The translations under genes were made by a program, and so were the position numbers. The notes beneath the pieces are model-generated. The model had not been told where the DNA came from. It did not search any database and was given only the letters and a program-made list of their open reading frames with translations. DNA of 64,000 nt from Candidatus Ribeiella danica. GTDB lineage: Bacteria; Chloroflexota; Chloroflexia; Chloroflexales; Roseiflexaceae. Positions 55,375 to 62,485 of this stretch are shown here, one piece after another; positions within the stretch are counted from its first letter, which is position 1; each line of letters starts with the position of its first letter. The stretch is from contig JADKFS010000016.1 of NCBI GenBank assembly GCA_016717335.1, positions 1 to 64,000 of the forward strand. The letters are read 5' to 3'.

Positions 55375-55788
55375 ATGCAGCATGCAACGCCCGCTCCCAA
55401 GCGCCTTATAACGTATGCTGCCGTACTGCAGTCAGTGCTGCTGGCTGGGTATGGCCTCCTGGTGCTCTATCCGGCCTATCAGAGCGGCCTCGCAGCCGCG
55501 CCGGACCCAACCGCCGACGTCGCTGTCGTCCCCTGGTACGAAGCCGGCTCAGCCTTGGCTACGGCCCACCCGCTGCTCGTGCGTGCGCTGCCGCTTGGGG
55601 CGCTTGCGCTGTTCTGGTGCCTGATCCCGCTCTGCTCGGCCGCCCTCATCGTCACGCTGGCGGTTCCATCGGCGCGCACGCTGCGGTCGACGCGGCGGCG
55701 CACCTTCATCTTCCTCGTCGTCAGCTGGAGCGCGATCATCGTGACCGCGCCGGCGGCGAATGCCTTTCTGATCTGGCTCCTTGATTGA
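55375..55788 (+). CDS. Small membrane protein (137 aa), unidentified
   Basis: A 137-residue protein with about four hydrophobic helices (12-33, 68-92, 95-108 and 112-134) and a polar loop at about 38-62. GGGAGG precedes ATG 55375. No family recognised. The 230 bases between this gene and its divergent neighbour are AT-richer than the surroundings and may hold promoters for both, but no clean -35/-10 pair stood out. Confidence 0.62.
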   Translation: MQHATPAPKRLITYAAVLQSVLLAGYGLLVLYPAYQSGLAAAPDPTADVAVVPWYEAGSALATAHPLLVRALPLGALALFWCLIPLCSAALIVTLAVPSARTLRSTRRRTFIFLVVSWSAIIVTAPAANAFLIWLLD

Positions 55789-55956
55789 TTCCTGCCACTC
55801 GAATCAACCTTGCTGTTTTACATACGGGAACTGTGGGATGTGGGCGGCCGCGCCGTCGGCACCCCAACAACCATGGCTGGCGAGGCCCGCAGGCGCCTTG
55901 GCTGCTTGCCGACCTCGCCGTCCGGCCGCTTTATGTAACGCACAGAGGAGAAACGC

Positions 55957-56742
55957 ATGAACACACGACTGAGCCGACCGAAGGTAGCCGGATCTGTGAT
56001 CGCGCTGGTCCTGCTGCTCGGAGCAGGATTGGCGATGGCCCAGCGACCGATCCCCGCGACCGAGCCGGGCGCCGCGCCGCCGAGCGCGACCTCCGCGCCG
56101 TCCACAGGCCAGCCCGACGGCGCAATTCAGCAGCGTGGCCAGCAGGGCGCCGGGCCGGCATTCACGGACGGCCAGGGGGCCGCGCCGCGCCCGGGCCAGT
56201 CGCCAGCGGGCAGCGCGCCAGACGACAACCCGACCGTGGCGGGCGGCGCGTCTCGGCAGGCCACGCAGCCGTTCTTCAGCTACTACCAGGTCGCGGGGGC
56301 GACGCTGCGCGGGCGCGACAGCACGACCGCCTTCGCCTATGATGGCCTCGGCTGCACGCACACGACCAGCGGCGGGGACATTCTGAACACCGAGCTGCAC
56401 ATCCCGGATGGCTCGCTGATCAAATACCTGCGCATCTACTTCATCGACACGTCGACCACCGGTAGCGTCAGAGGCTTTCTCACGCGCTATACCCCCGGGC
56501 AGAACACGTCCGACCTTGTGTTCGCGGATCTGGGTGTGGCCGCGGCACCCGGCTGGGGCTTTGTGGTGAGCAGCGAGCTGAACGAGACCGTCGACAACAG
56601 CGCCTACGCCTACACCCTGATCGGGTGGCCCTCGGCGGCGGGCACCACGCTTCAGGTCTGCGGCGTCCGCATCGCGTACTATGCGCCGGCCACCGGCGGG
56701 GTGTACGTGCCGCTGGTGAAGAAGGACCCGGCCGGCCCGTAG
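55957..56742 (+). CDS. Exported protein with disordered linker and beta domain, ends in VYVPLVKK
   Basis: A 261-residue exported protein: signal peptide about 1-28 (cleavage after AMA), a low-complexity Gln/Gly/Pro/Ala-rich region (about 29-100), then a compact beta domain (about 105-245; FFSYYQVAGATLRGRDSTT, ELHIPDGSLIKYLRIYFIDT, YAYTLIGWPSAAGTTLQVCGVRIAY). It closes with VYVPLVKKDPAGP, a variant of the short C-terminal motif seen in two other exported proteins here. Two Cys (in LGCTHT and VCGV) may form a disulfide. AGAGGAGAAACGC precedes ATG 55957. It ends TAG-CGC and the same frame continues open for 35 codons. Confidence 0.75.
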   Translation: MNTRLSRPKVAGSVIALVLLLGAGLAMAQRPIPATEPGAAPPSATSAPSTGQPDGAIQQRGQQGAGPAFTDGQGAAPRPGQSPAGSAPDDNPTVAGGASRQATQPFFSYYQVAGATLRGRDSTTAFAYDGLGCTHTTSGGDILNTELHIPDGSLIKYLRIYFIDTSTTGSVRGFLTRYTPGQNTSDLVFADLGVAAAPGWGFVVSSELNETVDNSAYAYTLIGWPSAAGTTLQVCGVRIAYYAPATGGVYVPLVKKDPAGP

Positions 56743-56850
56743 CGCGATCTCAGCTGCGTCGGCGCCTGCCCGATCATGGGCTATTTCGAGCAGGGGCAGC
56801 CCGAAGCGTTCGACCCCTACTGCTTCGTCGACCTGCTGCCTGTGGAATGA
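56743..56850 (+). other. Coding-like in-frame continuation after the TAG stop
   Basis: After the TAG at 56740-56742 the same frame runs 35 codons to TGA 56848-56850. It has coding-like third positions, three Cys (in LSCVGACPIMGYF and PYCFVDLL) and no repeat words. It may be the remnant of a longer protein whose stop codon is new, or part of an older neighbouring gene. Confidence 0.35.
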
Positions 56851-56895
56851 CGAGCAGCCTGCCTGGCAGCAGGCTGCGCCGTAGCGCTTCACCAT

Positions 56896-57020
56896 AGGCC
56901 CTCACCCCCCGCCCCCCTCTCCCGCGCGCGGGAGAGGGGGGATTCGTTGTTGGTGTGGTGGTTTCGGCTCCGCCGAAACCACCACACCAACAGCCGATGA
57001 CTCCCGCCCCTGGCAGGGGA
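56896..57020. repeat. Variable-hairpin repeat element, copy 4
   Basis: A 30-bp perfect palindrome CCCCCCTCTCCCGCG/complement (56912-56941), then a 20-bp perfect stem GTTGGTGTGGTGGTTTCGGC (56949-56968) with loop TCC and its complement (56972-56991), then CGCCCCTGGCAGGGGATG. It fills most of the gap before the DUF2723 gene. No gene was seen in 57021-57198. Confidence 0.85.
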
Positions 57021-57198
57021 TGATCCAGCGCACCGCCTGATCATAAACACAAAACTGCCCCAGCGCGCCGCGGCCGATTCTCTGGAACGCAGCTTGCTAC
57101 CAATGCTGCCTGGCGTCGCCGTGCGCGACAGTGCCTCATTTACAGCAATCAGTTCCCATTGTTGTGCAGAGGTTCCTTGCAAATGACGTGGAGAAGCC

Positions 57199-58772
57199 AT
57201 GGGTGACATCGTGCGCGCCGGACGGCTCAGCTGGGCGAGCCAAACCTGGCGCAGCGCGATCCGGGAGCGCCGGATCGCATTGGACTGGCGCAGCGCCGCC
57301 GCGTTCGGGCTGCCGCTGATCATCTACATCTGCACCCTCGCGCCGACGATCTTCAACCTCGACAGCGCCGAGCTGACGACCGCGGCGGCGACCGGGGGCA
57401 TCACCCGCGCGACGGGCTACCCGCTCTACCTGATCCTGGGCCGCCTGTGGTCCATGATCCCGGTCGGGGATGTCGGCTACCGTATGAATCTGTTCTCGGC
57501 CTTCAACGGCGCGCTCACGATCGTGCTGGCCGAGCGGATTCTGCGGCGGCTGGGCGTCGGGCCGTGGGCCGCGCTCGGCGCGCTCGGGCTGCTGGCCTGC
57601 GCGCCGTACTTCTGGGCGCTCTCGCTGATCGCCGAGGTCTACACGCTGCACACAGCGCTGATGGCCGGGCTGATCCTCGCGCTGATGCGCTGGGCCGACC
57701 AGCCGACCGCGCGGCGGCTGGCGCTGGGCGGGCTGCTCGGCGGCCTGAGCCTGGCCCACCACGCGATGGCGGTGCTGCTCATCCCCGGCTGCGTCTGGTA
57801 TGTCCTGGCCGCGGCCCCGCGCCGCGCGCTTGCGCCGCGGGCCCTGCTGGCGGCGCTGGCGGCCGGCCTCGCCGGGTTCAGCCTGTACCTCTACCTGCCG
57901 CTGCGCTATCTCAGCGCGCCGGCCTTCAACTACGCCGGCCTGTACGACGCGACCGGCACATTTCGGCCGGTCGACCTGCGCACCGCCGACGGCCTGTGGT
58001 GGCTGATCTCCGGCCGGGCGTTCTCGGGACTCATGCTGGCCTACAGCGGCCAGCCGCTGTGGCACGAGGCGCAGCAGTACGGCAGGGCGCTGTGGCAGGC
58101 CTTCTTTGGCATCGGCATTGGGCCGGGCCTGGTGGGCGCGATCGTGCTGCTGCGACGCGACTGGCGGCTGGGCGGCATGCTGCTGATGATGTTCGTGTTC
58201 AACGCCGCCTTCTATATCGACTACCGCGCGATCGACAAGCAGACGATGTTCCTGCCGACCTACCTGATCTGGGCGCTCTGGCTCGGCGTCGGCTACCACT
58301 GGCTGCTGGCCTGGCTGCGCGGCGCGGGCCAGAACCTGACTCCGCGGTGGAGCGTCGGGCTGCTGCAGGGCCTGCTGGCCGCGGCGGTGCTCGCGGCGAC
58401 GCTGTGGAACTGGCGGCTGGTCGATCTCTCGCACGACTGGAGCACCCGCGCGCGCGGCGAGGCCATCCTGCGCGCGGCGCAGCCGCACGCGCTGATCTTC
58501 GGCTGGTGGGGCACCGTGCCCGCGATCCAGTACCTGCAGCTGGTCGAAGGGCAGCGGCCGGACGTCCAGGCGATCAACCGCTTTCGATCCCCTACCCGGA
58601 CATGCGCCAGCTGATCGCGCGCGAGATCTCGCGGCGGCCGATTCACGTCGACAGCATGCCGCCGGATCTCGCGCAGATCGTGCGGGCGCGGCCGGTCGGG
58701 CTGCTCTACCAGCTATGCCCGCGGGACAGCACCGCGCAGCTTTCGGGAGAGGGGGTGGTCGGATGCCGCTAG
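57199..58772 (+). pseudogene. DUF2723-type polytopic membrane protein, frameshifted near the C-terminus
   Basis: The main frame encodes 471 residues with about ten membrane helices. PTIFNLDSAELTTAAATGGI and ATGYPLYLILGRLWSMIP are the DUF2723 signature (a GT-C glycosyltransferase-like family; the Asp-Ser-Ala-Glu is the presumed catalytic acidic site). Near 58584 the frame breaks after AINRF: the continuation PYPDMRQLIAREISRRPI ... VGLLYQLCPRD lies in the next frame and runs to TAG 58770-58772. One missing base at 58585-58586 would give a continuous protein of about 525 residues. It probably transfers sugars from lipid carriers to surface glycans or proteins. Confidence 0.82.
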
Positions 58773-58836
58773 ACGGCATGAGCCGCCGGAGCGACTCATG
58801 CGGAGTGTTCTGTTAGGAGAGTAGGAGGAGAACCCG

Positions 58837-59004
58837 ATGATCCGGTATCTACGTCTGTTCGTCGTCCTCGTGATCCTGCTGGCCGGCCTGGCGCTTCTGC
58901 CGCGAATCGGCCTGCCCTCGGAGCGATTTGGCTGGCAGCAGTACACCGCAGCCTACGAGCAGCCACCAATCTTTAACGTCTATATCCCGCTGATTATGCG
59001 GTAG
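58837..59004 (+). CDS. Small exported/membrane protein (55 aa) ending in VYIPLIMR
   Basis: ATG 58837 with an excellent binding site (GTAGGAGGAGAACCCG). The 55-residue product starts MIRYLRLFVVLVILLAGLAL, a single N-terminal hydrophobic helix that looks like an uncleaved signal anchor or signal peptide, then a short outer part (SERFGWQQYTAAYEQPP) and the C-terminal motif FNVYIPLIMR. It resembles a bare signal peptide plus the C-terminal motif found in larger exported proteins. It follows the DUF2723 gene by 65 bases. It ends TAG-CGC. Confidence 0.72.
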   Translation: MIRYLRLFVVLVILLAGLALLPRIGLPSERFGWQQYTAAYEQPPIFNVYIPLIMR

Positions 59005-59059
59005 CGCTGCGCGCTGGCCGTTCAAGTGTGCTTATTCCGGGCTCGCGCATCGCGGGCCC

Positions 59060-59150
59060 CTCCCCCGCACCCTCTGCCCTGGCAGGGGAGGGGGCTGCAT
59101 TCTTGGCATCAGGGTGCGGTCGCTATGCGACCGCACCCTGATGCGAGAAG
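59060..59150. repeat. Variable-hairpin repeat element, copy 5
   Basis: A CCCTGGCAGGGGAGGGGG-type arm (59077-59095) followed by a perfect 18-bp stem GCATCAGGGTGCGGTCGC (59106-59123), loop TAT and its complement (59127-59144). It is the closest relative of copy 2; three stem bases differ on each side in a matched way. Confidence 0.85.
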
Positions 59151-59209
59151 CATACCCCCGCTCCAGTTGCAGATCGCTCATCATCGCGCGGGCGCAGGGC
59201 CACAAGCCA

Positions 59210-59611
59210 TCAGGCCCACCCGAGGTCGTCGGGCTTCTTCGAGGGCTTCTTGCTCGCGCCGGCGTCGTCCTCGTCGGCGTCGGCGTCGCCGTCCATCTCC
59301 TCCTCAAGCATCTGGTCGACCATCTCATCCCAGTCGTCGCCGGCCTCCTCGCCGAGCTCTTTGCCGAGCTTTTTGGCCCAGCGGGCGATCGAGCGCGGGT
59401 CATCCTCATCGAGCCCGGCGAACATCGAGGGGTCGGCCAGCGCGTCGGTGCGCGACTCTTCGGACTTGAGCACCGCGACGCGCGAGATCGCGCGGCGCAC
59501 CTCCGCGCTGCCGCAGCGCGGGCAGGCCAGCCCGGTCGGGTCGCTGAAGCCCTGGACCAGCTTTTGGAAGCGGCCGTTGCAGCTTGGGCAGAGGTATTCG
59601 TAGATTGGCAT
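59210..59611 (-). CDS. FmdB-family zinc-ribbon protein
   Basis: A 133-residue protein beginning MPIYEYLCPSCNGRFQKLVQ with zinc knuckles CPSC (8-11) and CPRC (about 34-37), the FmdB layout. The remainder is a long acidic region (DDWDEMVDQMLEEEMDGDAD and on) ending KKPSKKPDDLGWA, typical for actinobacterial/chloroflexal members. These proteins are thought to be regulators; the role here is open. Start 59611 (GAGAGGCAC upstream); an upstream frame to 59668 translates a GTTCGAACGTT word and is rejected. Confidence 0.85.
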   Translation of the reverse strand: MPIYEYLCPSCNGRFQKLVQGFSDPTGLACPRCGSAEVRRAISRVAVLKSEESRTDALADPSMFAGLDEDDPRSIARWAKKLGKELGEEAGDDWDEMVDQMLEEEMDGDADADEDDAGASKKPSKKPDDLGWA

Positions 59612-59619
59612 GTGCCTCT

Positions 59620-59658
59620 CGCGTTGAAACGTTGGAACGTTCGAACGTTCCAACGGCT
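59620..59658. repeat. GTTCGAACGTTCCAACG word repeat
   Basis: TTGAAACGTTGGAACGTTCG followed by AACGTTCCAACGG; largely self-complementary. It fills the space between fmdB and nnr, and is related to 36353-36408. Confidence 0.7.
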
Positions 59659-61307
59659 TAGGATTCACGCTTTAGCTGCCTGATAGCGAGCGGCAGCCGC
59701 GGCAGCAGGTCGCTGGCGATCGTGCCCATGTCGCCCAGGTCGTCGCGGACGAGCCGCCCGGCGGCGCTGTGCAGGTAGACGCCCAATGCCGCCGCGTCGA
59801 ACGGGGCCAGCCCCTGGGCCAGCAGCCCGGCGATCGCGCCGGCCAGCACGTCGCCGGTGCCGGCGGTGGCGAGCGCGGCGTTGCCGCCATCGTTGACCGC
59901 GCTGCGGCCCTCCGGGTCGGCCACCACCGTGGTCGCGCCCTTGAGCACGACGATCTGGCCCCATGCCTTGGCAGCCTGCTCGGCGACCTTGACGTCGTCG
60001 CCATCGAGCTGGTCGGCGGCGAGCAGGCGCTTCATCTCGCCTGGGTGCGGCGTCAGGACACAGCGGCCGCGCGGCAGGCGCTCCCACCAGCCCTCGATCT
60101 GGCTCAGCAGAGTCAGCCCGTCGGCGTCGATCACCGTCGGCGGCAGCTCCGGGCGCGGCTGCTCGGCCGGCTGCTCGGCGACCGGGCCGATCCGGAACCC
60201 GATGTGGCCGCGGTGCTTGGGCAATTCGACGCCAAGCAGCCGCTCAAGGAACTTGCGGGTCGAATCCTCGCGCCCGAGACCAGGGCCGACCAGCAGCGCC
60301 TGGTAGCCGTCGAGGTGCTTGAGCGCCTCGACGGCGGCATCCTCCCCCAGCGAGGTCCAGTCGGCGTCGGGCAGGAACTGCAGCGTGACCTCGGGCAGGC
60401 GGCCGGGGCCGGCGAGGCCGCCGCGGCTGGTCGCCAGCGTCACCAGCCCCGCGCCCACGCGCGCCGCGCCCGCGGTGGCGAGGCTGGCCGCGCCGGGGTA
60501 CTGGGCCGAGCCGGCGATCACCATCACTTTGCCGAACGTCCCCTTATGGGCGTCGTCGGGCCGGCGCGGCAGCAGGCCGCGCGCCAGCGTTGCGTCGATC
60601 GTCTCACTCATCAAAGCCTCCAGATGCCGGGGCGCCAGTCCGATCTCGACGACTCGGATGGCGCCGGCGTACAATCGTCCAGGGTACTGTAGCAGCCCGC
60701 GCTTCAGCAGGCCGGTCGCCACGGTGATATCGGCCCGCAGCGCCGCGCCGCGCACCGCGCCGCTGTCGGAGTCGACGCCGGTGGGCATGTCCACGCTGAG
60801 AACGCTGAACGCTGAACGCTGAGCGCTGAACTCGCTTTTCTTCGTTCGTGGTTCGTCGTTCAGCGTTCGGACAATTTCGGCCAGCTCGCCCTCGACCGGC
60901 CGGCTGATGCCCATGCCAAGCAGCGCGTCGATCACGAGATCGCAGTCGGCGAGCAGCCGGCGCAGCTGGGCGCGCCGCGGGTCGGCTGACGCCTCGTGCT
61001 CGGGCAGGCCGCGCTCGCGGCAGCGCCGCCAGTTCGCGTCGTCGTCCGACTCGCGCCGCCGCCACAGGTACAGCGCGACCTGCGCGCCGGTGTCGTGGAG
61101 GTGGCGCGCGGCCACCAAGCCGTCGCCGCCGTTGTTGCCGGGGCCGACGAGCGCCAGCACCCGCCGGCCGGCCGGGTTGCCGAGCAGCCGCAGCGCCTGC
61201 TGCGCCACGCCCCAGCCGGCCTGCTCCATCAGCCCGGGCCAGGTCGCGCCCGAGTCGACCGCGGCCTGCTCGAGCGTGCGCATTTCTGTGGTCGTGACGA
61301 GTTTCAT
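59658..61307 (-). CDS. nnr: Bifunctional NAD(P)H-hydrate repair enzyme (epimerase + dehydratase)
   Basis: A 549-residue fusion. The N-half (1-215) is the YjeF_N epimerase: GPGNNGGDGLVAARHL, VIDALLGMGISRPVEG and VDMPTGVDSDSG. The C-half (about 240-545) is the YjeF_C ADP/ATP-dependent dehydratase: AHKGTFGKVMVIAGS, LVGPGLGREDST, VIDADGLTLLS, LTPHPGEMKRL, VLKGATTVV and GTGDVLAGAIAGLLAQG. It restores damaged NAD(P)H. Inserted between NDEP and SVDMPTG is RTKKSEFSAQRSAFSVL, encoded by word repeats (60795-60870). A second irregular insert (HRGHIGFRIGPVAEQPAEQP) lies near residue 358. Confidence 0.93.
   Translation of the reverse strand: MKLVTTTEMRTLEQAAVDSGATWPGLMEQAGWGVAQQALRLLGNPAGRRVLALVGPGNNGGDGLVAARHLHDTGAQVALYLWRRRESDDDANWRRCRERGLPEHEASADPRRAQLRRLLADCDLVIDALLGMGISRPVEGELAEIVRTLNDEPRTKKSEFSAQRSAFSVLSVDMPTGVDSDSGAVRGAALRADITVATGLLKRGLLQYPGRLYAGAIRVVEIGLAPRHLEALMSETIDATLARGLLPRRPDDAHKGTFGKVMVIAGSAQYPGAASLATAGAARVGAGLVTLATSRGGLAGPGRLPEVTLQFLPDADWTSLGEDAAVEALKHLDGYQALLVGPGLGREDSTRKFLERLLGVELPKHRGHIGFRIGPVAEQPAEQPRPELPPTVIDADGLTLLSQIEGWWERLPRGRCVLTPHPGEMKRLLAADQLDGDDVKVAEQAAKAWGQIVVLKGATTVVADPEGRSAVNDGGNAALATAGTGDVLAGAIAGLLAQGLAPFDAAALGVYLHSAAGRLVRDDLGDMGTIASDLLPRLPLAIRQLKRES
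60795..60870. repeat. Word repeats inside nnr
   Basis: GAGAACGCTGAACGCTGAAC (60797-60816) and GCTGAGCGCTGAACTCG, then TTCGTTCGTGGTTCGTCGTT units (60840-60859). They add about 20 codons to nnr in frame. Confidence 0.75.
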
Positions 61308-61389
61308 GTGAGCGGACCCAGCGCCTTGCGGTAGCCGATGCGCGGCCTATTGTACACGATCCGGCGGGTGGCCGGCAATAATGGGGGGC

Positions 61390-61545
61390 GCCGATGCGCC
61401 GGATCACCCCACCCCCTGCCCCCGCCCCTGCCAGGGGCGGGGGTGTGTCCTGTGGTGCGGTGGTGCGCTGCAGAGCAGCGCACCACCGCACCAGTCAAGA
61501 ATCCCCCCTCTCCCGAATGGGAGAGGGGGGCAAGGGGGTGAGGGC
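61390..61545. repeat. Variable-hairpin repeat element, copy 6
   Basis: CCCCTGCCAGGGGCGGGGG-type arm (61420-61444), then a perfect 18-bp stem GGTGCGGTGGTGCGCTGC (61454-61471), loop AGA and its complement (61475-61492), then CCCCCTCTCCC-GAAT-GGGAGAGGGGG (61505-61530). It lies between the end of the LPKTG protein gene and the start of nnr, both on the minus strand. Confidence 0.87.
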
Positions 61546-61565
61546 AAGCAGCGATACGAACTGTT

Positions 61566-62357
61566 CTAGCGGCGCTGGCGCACCCACACGCCAAGCAGCA
61601 GCAGCGCGAGCGCGAAGGCGCCGATCGCCAGCGGCTCGGTCGCGCCGGGCTGGCCGGTCTTCGGCAGCGTGGACGGGCTGCCCTCGCCCGCGGCAGCGGC
61701 GTCGGTCGTGTAGATCTTGACGTTGTCGAAGTGGGAGTGCGGATTCACGGCGTCGACGTTGCTCTGGATCATGCCGACGCCGCCCTGGGTGTACGCGGCG
61801 TCCTTGAAGGCGTCGAGCTGCTCGCCGTTCAGGTAGATCGTGAAGCTGTCGCCATCGCCGTCCACGCGCAGCACATTCGCGTTCGCCTGCGACTTGATCA
61901 GCTTGGAGGGCTTGGTCGCAATCAGATCGCTCCAGGTCGAGCCGTCGAGCTTGCTCACGCGATACTGGCCCTTGCGCGAGTCGAGCAGCACGGCGTACAT
62001 GTGGCTGTCGTCTTTCGCGCGGAACACCACGCCGGAGGCGACATTGCCGCTAAAATCGTCGCTGTTGTCGGCGAGCTCGAGCTCATAGCTAAAGTTGGCG
62101 TATGACTGCCCCGGGAAGAGCTTCCAGTTGGTCTCGTTGTTCTGGCGCATGATCAGGTGGTAGACGCCCGGCGCGTGGAACCCGCGCGAGAAATCGGTCG
62201 CCTTCAGGTTGTCCTCGAGCTTGCTCTTCTTGGGATCGCTGAAGTCGTCGGTGTAGACCAGCTTCCCCTTCGGCGCGGGCGGCGCGGCGCCCACCAGAGC
62301 GGGCCAGAGTGCCAGACACAGCGCGGCCAGCATGGTCAGTTTCAATCCTACCTTCAT
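61566..62357 (-). CDS. LPxTG-anchored surface protein with a laminin-G/DUF1080-like domain
   Basis: A 263-residue surface protein. Signal peptide about 1-25 (MKVGLKLTMLAALCLALWPAL). Residues 33-220 form a beta-sandwich: DDFSDPKKSKLEDNL, DFSRGFHAPGVYHLI, SGNVASGVVFRAKDDSHMYA, ANVLRVDGDGDSFTIYLNGE. The end is LPKTGQPGATEPLAIG, a hydrophobic helix and RQRR: a complete sortase sorting signal. The same domain occurs in the next gene upstream. It should be fixed to the cell wall and bind a ligand, probably a carbohydrate. ATG 62357 is used; a GTG one codon earlier is possible. GGAGG lies upstream. Confidence 0.85.
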   Translation of the reverse strand: MKVGLKLTMLAALCLALWPALVGAAPPAPKGKLVYTDDFSDPKKSKLEDNLKATDFSRGFHAPGVYHLIMRQNNETNWKLFPGQSYANFSYELELADNSDDFSGNVASGVVFRAKDDSHMYAVLLDSRKGQYRVSKLDGSTWSDLIATKPSKLIKSQANANVLRVDGDGDSFTIYLNGEQLDAFKDAAYTQGGVGMIQSNVDAVNPHSHFDNVKIYTTDAAAAGEGSPSTLPKTGQPGATEPLAIGAFALALLLLGVWVRQRR

Positions 62358-62485
62358 CACCCAGGCCTCCTCATTAGCGAGAAATCATCCGTGTCGTACA
62401 GTTGACGGACGTTCATATCTGATTCAGTCGGCAGTCCCGGCTGCAACCCGGCGTCTATTTCCAGAGCGCTGCGCCAGCCGCGATC

